A model generated the notes under the pieces. That model saw only the letters and a list, made by a program, of their open reading frames with translations, ran no database searches and had not been told where the DNA came from. From an uncultured Rhodospirillaceae bacterium (lineage in GTDB: Bacteria > Pseudomonadota > Alphaproteobacteria > RF32 > CAG-239), in the NCBI GenBank assembly GCA_900313185.1, contig OMQI01000085.1:1-7800 (forward strand): 7,800 bases of DNA, written 5' to 3'. Position 1 is the stretch's first letter; the number at the start of each line of letters is the position of its first letter. A program made the translations under genes and the position numbers. Shown here piece after piece: positions 5,230 to 7,800 of this stretch.

Positions 5230-6354
5230 ATGACAGAATATAAAAATAAGCACGATAAAACGGTTATAAAAGAACCTATAAGAGAATATAAAACCGAAGA
5301 TATTCTTAATAAGAGCGAATCGTGGCGTGCTATATCTGATCAACTTGGTAAATATAATGAAAAAGGTAAGTTAAAGACCAGACGTTTTGTTTTTAGCGGA
5401 AAAGTATTACAAGGCGGTAATTTTAGCGGTGAAAATCTCGAAGATGCCGATTTCAGCGGCAGTAATATGCAAGAGATTAATTTAAGCAAAGCAAATCTTA
5501 AAAATGTTGACTTTACAGGTGCGGATTTAAGCGGTGCCGATTTGAGTTATACAAATCTTGATGGTGCTATATTTACCGGTGCAAAGTTAATAGGAACTAA
5601 TTTTACCGGTGCGCATATGCACGGCGTAAAACTTATTGACGCTGATTTGCAAGATGCTATTTTACTTGATGCCGATTTAGATAATTTAACCATCGAAGAA
5701 TTGCAGGAATTGGTTGAATATTTGGCAACATATTATCCGCATAAGCTTAATTTAACCCGTATTAATCTGACATTACTTGATTTAAGCAGAATTGATTTAA
5801 GACAAGTCAATTTAAAAGGGGTTGATTTTACCGGATGCAATTTTTTTGGTGTTAACATATATGAGCTTGACTTAAGCGAATGTGTTATTTCTCCGGCACA
5901 AATAGCACAGGCAATAGGTCACTTTCCTACTCCGGAAGAATTGAAGAAAATTTTAGCTCCTAAAAAGAAGAAAAAGAAATTCAAAATGAGAGGAATAGAT
6001 TTTTCTGCTTTGTTTGACAGTAGAGGAGGTTTTGTTTGGGATACCACTAAAGGCGGTATGAGTATTAAGGATATACTTAAGTTCGGTAAAGAATTAAGAG
6101 ACAGTTTAAAAGGCCCGGATTCCGACGATCAAATAATGAAAAATTTTAGGAAGAGCAGAGAAGATAAAGAAGATGAAAAAGAAGACAGTAATGAAGAATT
6201 ACGTAAGTCTATAGAACAGTATAAACAAGAGGTATTAGAACAACGCCGAGAACAAAAATCAAAAGAAGAAAAAGTGGCCGAAACGGAAAGAACTCGTGAA
6301 AAAATAAATGAGGCTAAAGCTATTATAAATGCACAAAAAGGATATGAAAGGTAA
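5230..6354 (+). CDS. Pentapeptide-repeat protein with basic linker and C-terminal coiled coil
   Basis: A 374-residue protein of unknown function. Residues 1-52 are charged and non-repetitive. Residues 53-152 form about 20 pentapeptide repeats of the A(D/N)LxG / (N/D)FxG type, expected to fold as a right-handed quadrilateral beta-helix. Residues 153-172 (NLTIEELQELVEYLATYYPH) break the pattern with a likely helix. A second block of about nine repeats covers 173-217. It ends in CVISPAQIAQAIG, a common cap of such proteins. A lysine run (245-250) and a Gly-containing segment follow, then a highly charged Glu/Lys/Arg stretch (about 300-370) with coiled-coil character. No signal peptide or membrane segment is visible, so it is probably cytoplasmic. 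GAGAG lies 10 nt before the ATG. The stop overlaps the rarA start by one base (TAATG), so the two are translationally coupled. I do not recognise the full architecture. Confidence 0.85.
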   Translation: MTEYKNKHDKTVIKEPIREYKTEDILNKSESWRAISDQLGKYNEKGKLKTRRFVFSGKVLQGGNFSGENLEDADFSGSNMQEINLSKANLKNVDFTGADLSGADLSYTNLDGAIFTGAKLIGTNFTGAHMHGVKLIDADLQDAILLDADLDNLTIEELQELVEYLATYYPHKLNLTRINLTLLDLSRIDLRQVNLKGVDFTGCNFFGVNIYELDLSECVISPAQIAQAIGHFPTPEELKKILAPKKKKKKFKMRGIDFSALFDSRGGFVWDTTKGGMSIKDILKFGKELRDSLKGPDSDDQIMKNFRKSREDKEDEKEDSNEELRKSIEQYKQEVLEQRREQKSKEEKVAETERTREKINEAKAIINAQKGYER

Positions 6355-7679
6355 TGCAAGATACTTTGTTTTCCGGTAGCGTAAAAAGTCCGTTGGCTGA
6401 TAGGCTGCGTCCGACAAAACTTGAAGAAGTTGTCGGGCAAGATCATATAGTCGGTGAAAATGCTCCTTTGGGCAGAATGATAAAATCCGGTAAGATAACA
6501 TCATTTATTTTATGGGGACCTCCCGGGTGCGGAAAAACAACCATAGCACGTTTGATTGCCGAATATACTAACCTGTATTTTGAGCAGATATCTGCCGTAT
6601 TTTCCGGTGTGGCAGATTTGAAAAAAGTTTTTCAGTATGCAGAAGACAGACGTAAAAATTTAGGAAAAGGTACACTGCTTTTTGTTGATGAAATTCACAG
6701 ATTTAATAAATCACAGCAGGATGGTTTTTTGCCATATGTAGAAAACGGAACTGTTATTTTAGTCGGTGCTACTACTGAAAATCCTTCTTTTGAACTCAAT
6801 TCAGCTTTGTTATCACGTTGTCAGGTGTTTGTGTTAAATCGTTTAACACCAGATAATTTTGAACAATTATTACAACGTGCTGAAAAAGAAGAAGGACAAA
6901 AATTACCGATAGATGATGAAGCAAGGGATTTTATTAAAAATATCGCCGACGGAGATGGAAGATATATATTAAACATAGCAGAAAATATATGGTCTTATGC
7001 TCAAACCGGAGAAATTTTCAATAAAGAGCAAATTATAAACATTATTCGTTCACGTGCACCTATTTATGATAAAGGACGTGACGGACATTATAATTTAATT
7101 TCGGCAGTACATAAGTCTTTAAGAGGTTCGGATGTTGATGCGGCTTTGTATTGGGTAGCCAGAATGCTTGTTGCCGGAGAAGATCCGAGATATATACTCC
7201 GTCGTCTTTTAAGATTTTCTATAGAAGATGTTTCGCTTGCCGATCCGAACGCCGTAAACCAAGCAATTGCTTGTTGTGATACGTATGAACGTTTAGGTTC
7301 TCCGGAGGGAGATTTGGCAATTATGCAACTTACGGCTTATTTAGCAACTGCACCAAAATCAGCAGGTGTTTATAAAGCTATGCATAAAGCAATTGATTGC
7401 GCTAAAAAAACAGGTTCATTAATGCCCCCTAAACATATTTTGAATGCTCCTACCAAATTAATGAAAGATTTGGGATATTTTAAAGATTATATATATGATC
7501 AGGATTTAGAAGACGGTTTTTCGGGACAGAATTATTTTCCTGACGGTATGAGTAGAATGAAATTTTATTTTCCGGTAGATAGAGGATTTGAAAGAGAAAT
7601 AAAAAAACGGGTGGATTTTTTTGATAATTTACGGCGAGAAAAACAAGCTAAAATGAAAAAGGAAAAAGCAGATGAATAA
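6354..7679 (+). CDS. rarA: Replication-associated recombination protein A (RarA/MgsA AAA+ ATPase)
   Basis: A 441-residue AAA+ ATPase of the RarA/MgsA/WRNIP1 family, which acts at stalled replication forks and single-strand gaps with the sliding clamp and SSB. Walker A is GPPGCGKT (55-62), Walker B is LLFVDEIH (108-115). Sensor 1 is in GATTENPSF (138-146), the arginine finger is in ALLSRC (R155), and the sensor 2 region is DGDGRYILN (199-207). The C-terminal oligomerisation half keeps YDLISALHKS-like YNLISAVHKSLRGSDVDAALYW (246-267), CAPKS-like ATAPKS (331-336) and NAPTKLMKDLGY (364-375). Its length is close to the E. coli protein. The N-terminus begins MQDTLF, a QxxLF sliding-clamp-binding signature. 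The start codon overlaps the preceding stop by one base, and AAAGG is only 2 nt upstream, so termination-reinitiation is likely. It ends in a lysine-rich tail. Confidence 0.95.
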   Translation: MQDTLFSGSVKSPLADRLRPTKLEEVVGQDHIVGENAPLGRMIKSGKITSFILWGPPGCGKTTIARLIAEYTNLYFEQISAVFSGVADLKKVFQYAEDRRKNLGKGTLLFVDEIHRFNKSQQDGFLPYVENGTVILVGATTENPSFELNSALLSRCQVFVLNRLTPDNFEQLLQRAEKEEGQKLPIDDEARDFIKNIADGDGRYILNIAENIWSYAQTGEIFNKEQIINIIRSRAPIYDKGRDGHYNLISAVHKSLRGSDVDAALYWVARMLVAGEDPRYILRRLLRFSIEDVSLADPNAVNQAIACCDTYERLGSPEGDLAIMQLTAYLATAPKSAGVYKAMHKAIDCAKKTGSLMPPKHILNAPTKLMKDLGYFKDYIYDQDLEDGFSGQNYFPDGMSRMKFYFPVDRGFEREIKKRVDFFDNLRREKQAKMKKEKADE

Positions 7680-7800
7680 ACTTGTTATCGTTTCTTATTT
7701 AAATTTTATAACCTTAAAAGAAACAAGTCGAAAAGTATTATCTGAATATGAAGACTTTCTCGTTTCGATAAGTAAAGAAGAATACATAAAATTGAGTGAT
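7672..7800 (+). CDS. Hypothetical protein, N-terminal part (gene runs off the window)
   Basis: An ATG at 7672 overlaps the rarA stop by 8 bp (ATGAATAA), with AAGGA about 8 nt upstream at 7659-7663. The frame stays open for 43 codons to the window edge. The product begins MNKLVIVSYLNFITLKETSRK, a short hydrophobic start followed by charged residues. The good ribosome site and the overlap, like that of dnaQ-ampG, support a real gene co-transcribed with rarA. I do not recognise the family from this fragment. Confidence 0.55.
   Translation, partial: MNKLVIVSYLNFITLKETSRKVLSEYEDFLVSISKEEYIKLSD

Noticed and set aside
5967..5990. A-rich Lys codon run in the pentapeptide gene as a programmed frameshift site
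   Set aside because: The A tracts are broken by G at each codon and the frame stays open on both sides, so no slippery heptamer or frameshift product is indicated.
6129..6504. Two overlapping open frames on the - strand across the end of the pentapeptide gene and the start of rarA
   Set aside because: They mirror the Glu/Lys-rich coiled coil (giving Ser/Phe-rich products) and overlap two well-supported genes.
1..7800. CRISPR arrays, tRNA/rRNA genes, insertion sequences, prophage or defence genes
   Set aside because: No spaced direct repeats, cloverleaf-like sequence, transposase or phage-type reading frame was seen; apart from the rho-coaE gap the window is almost fully occupied by housekeeping-type genes.

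Overview
The window is a compact, AT-rich bacterial chromosome segment that most resembles an alphaproteobacterium with a reduced or host-associated genome. Three things point there. The coding sequence is strongly A/T-biased. The adjacent coaE-dnaQ pair is typical of Alphaproteobacteria. MltA, an Smr-domain protein and Rho lie close by, and I recall these genes from the conserved block around many alphaproteobacterial replication origins. I cannot name a species from the sequence alone.

Layout, left to right. The 3' end of mltA (lytic transglycosylase) is followed with no gap by an Smr-domain gene; both are on the + strand. A strong bidirectional hairpin terminator separates them from rho, which faces them on the - strand. 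Upstream of rho is a 436-bp non-coding region (2162-2597) of about 18% G+C by hand count. It is the only large gap in a window where all other genes abut, overlap or lie within 64 bp. After it comes a + strand run: coaE, dnaQ (2-bp gap) and an AmpG-type muropeptide transporter (8-bp overlap with dnaQ). A 64-bp gap with a possible promoter precedes a second run: a pentapeptide-repeat/coiled-coil protein, rarA (1-bp overlap) and the start of an unrecognised gene (8-bp overlap) cut by the window edge.

The most interesting stretch is the 436-bp gap. It holds three 9-mers matching the DnaA-box consensus TTWTNCACA, two of them a perfect inverted pair, plus several one-mismatch boxes. It also has a 16-bp perfect palindrome that fits the IHF consensus on both strands, two TTAA-N7-TTAA motifs of the CtrA type, an approximately 140-bp core of about 14% G+C, and repeated TYAACATTTT decamers. 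Together with the rho/coaE/dnaQ setting this makes it a good candidate for the chromosomal origin of replication, but that remains an inference.

Functional themes: replication and repair (DnaQ proofreading subunit, RarA clamp-associated ATPase, candidate oriC), transcription termination (Rho), coenzyme A synthesis (CoaE), and peptidoglycan turnover. In the last, MltA would make anhydromuropeptides and AmpG would import them. The least explained gene is the pentapeptide-repeat protein translationally coupled to rarA.
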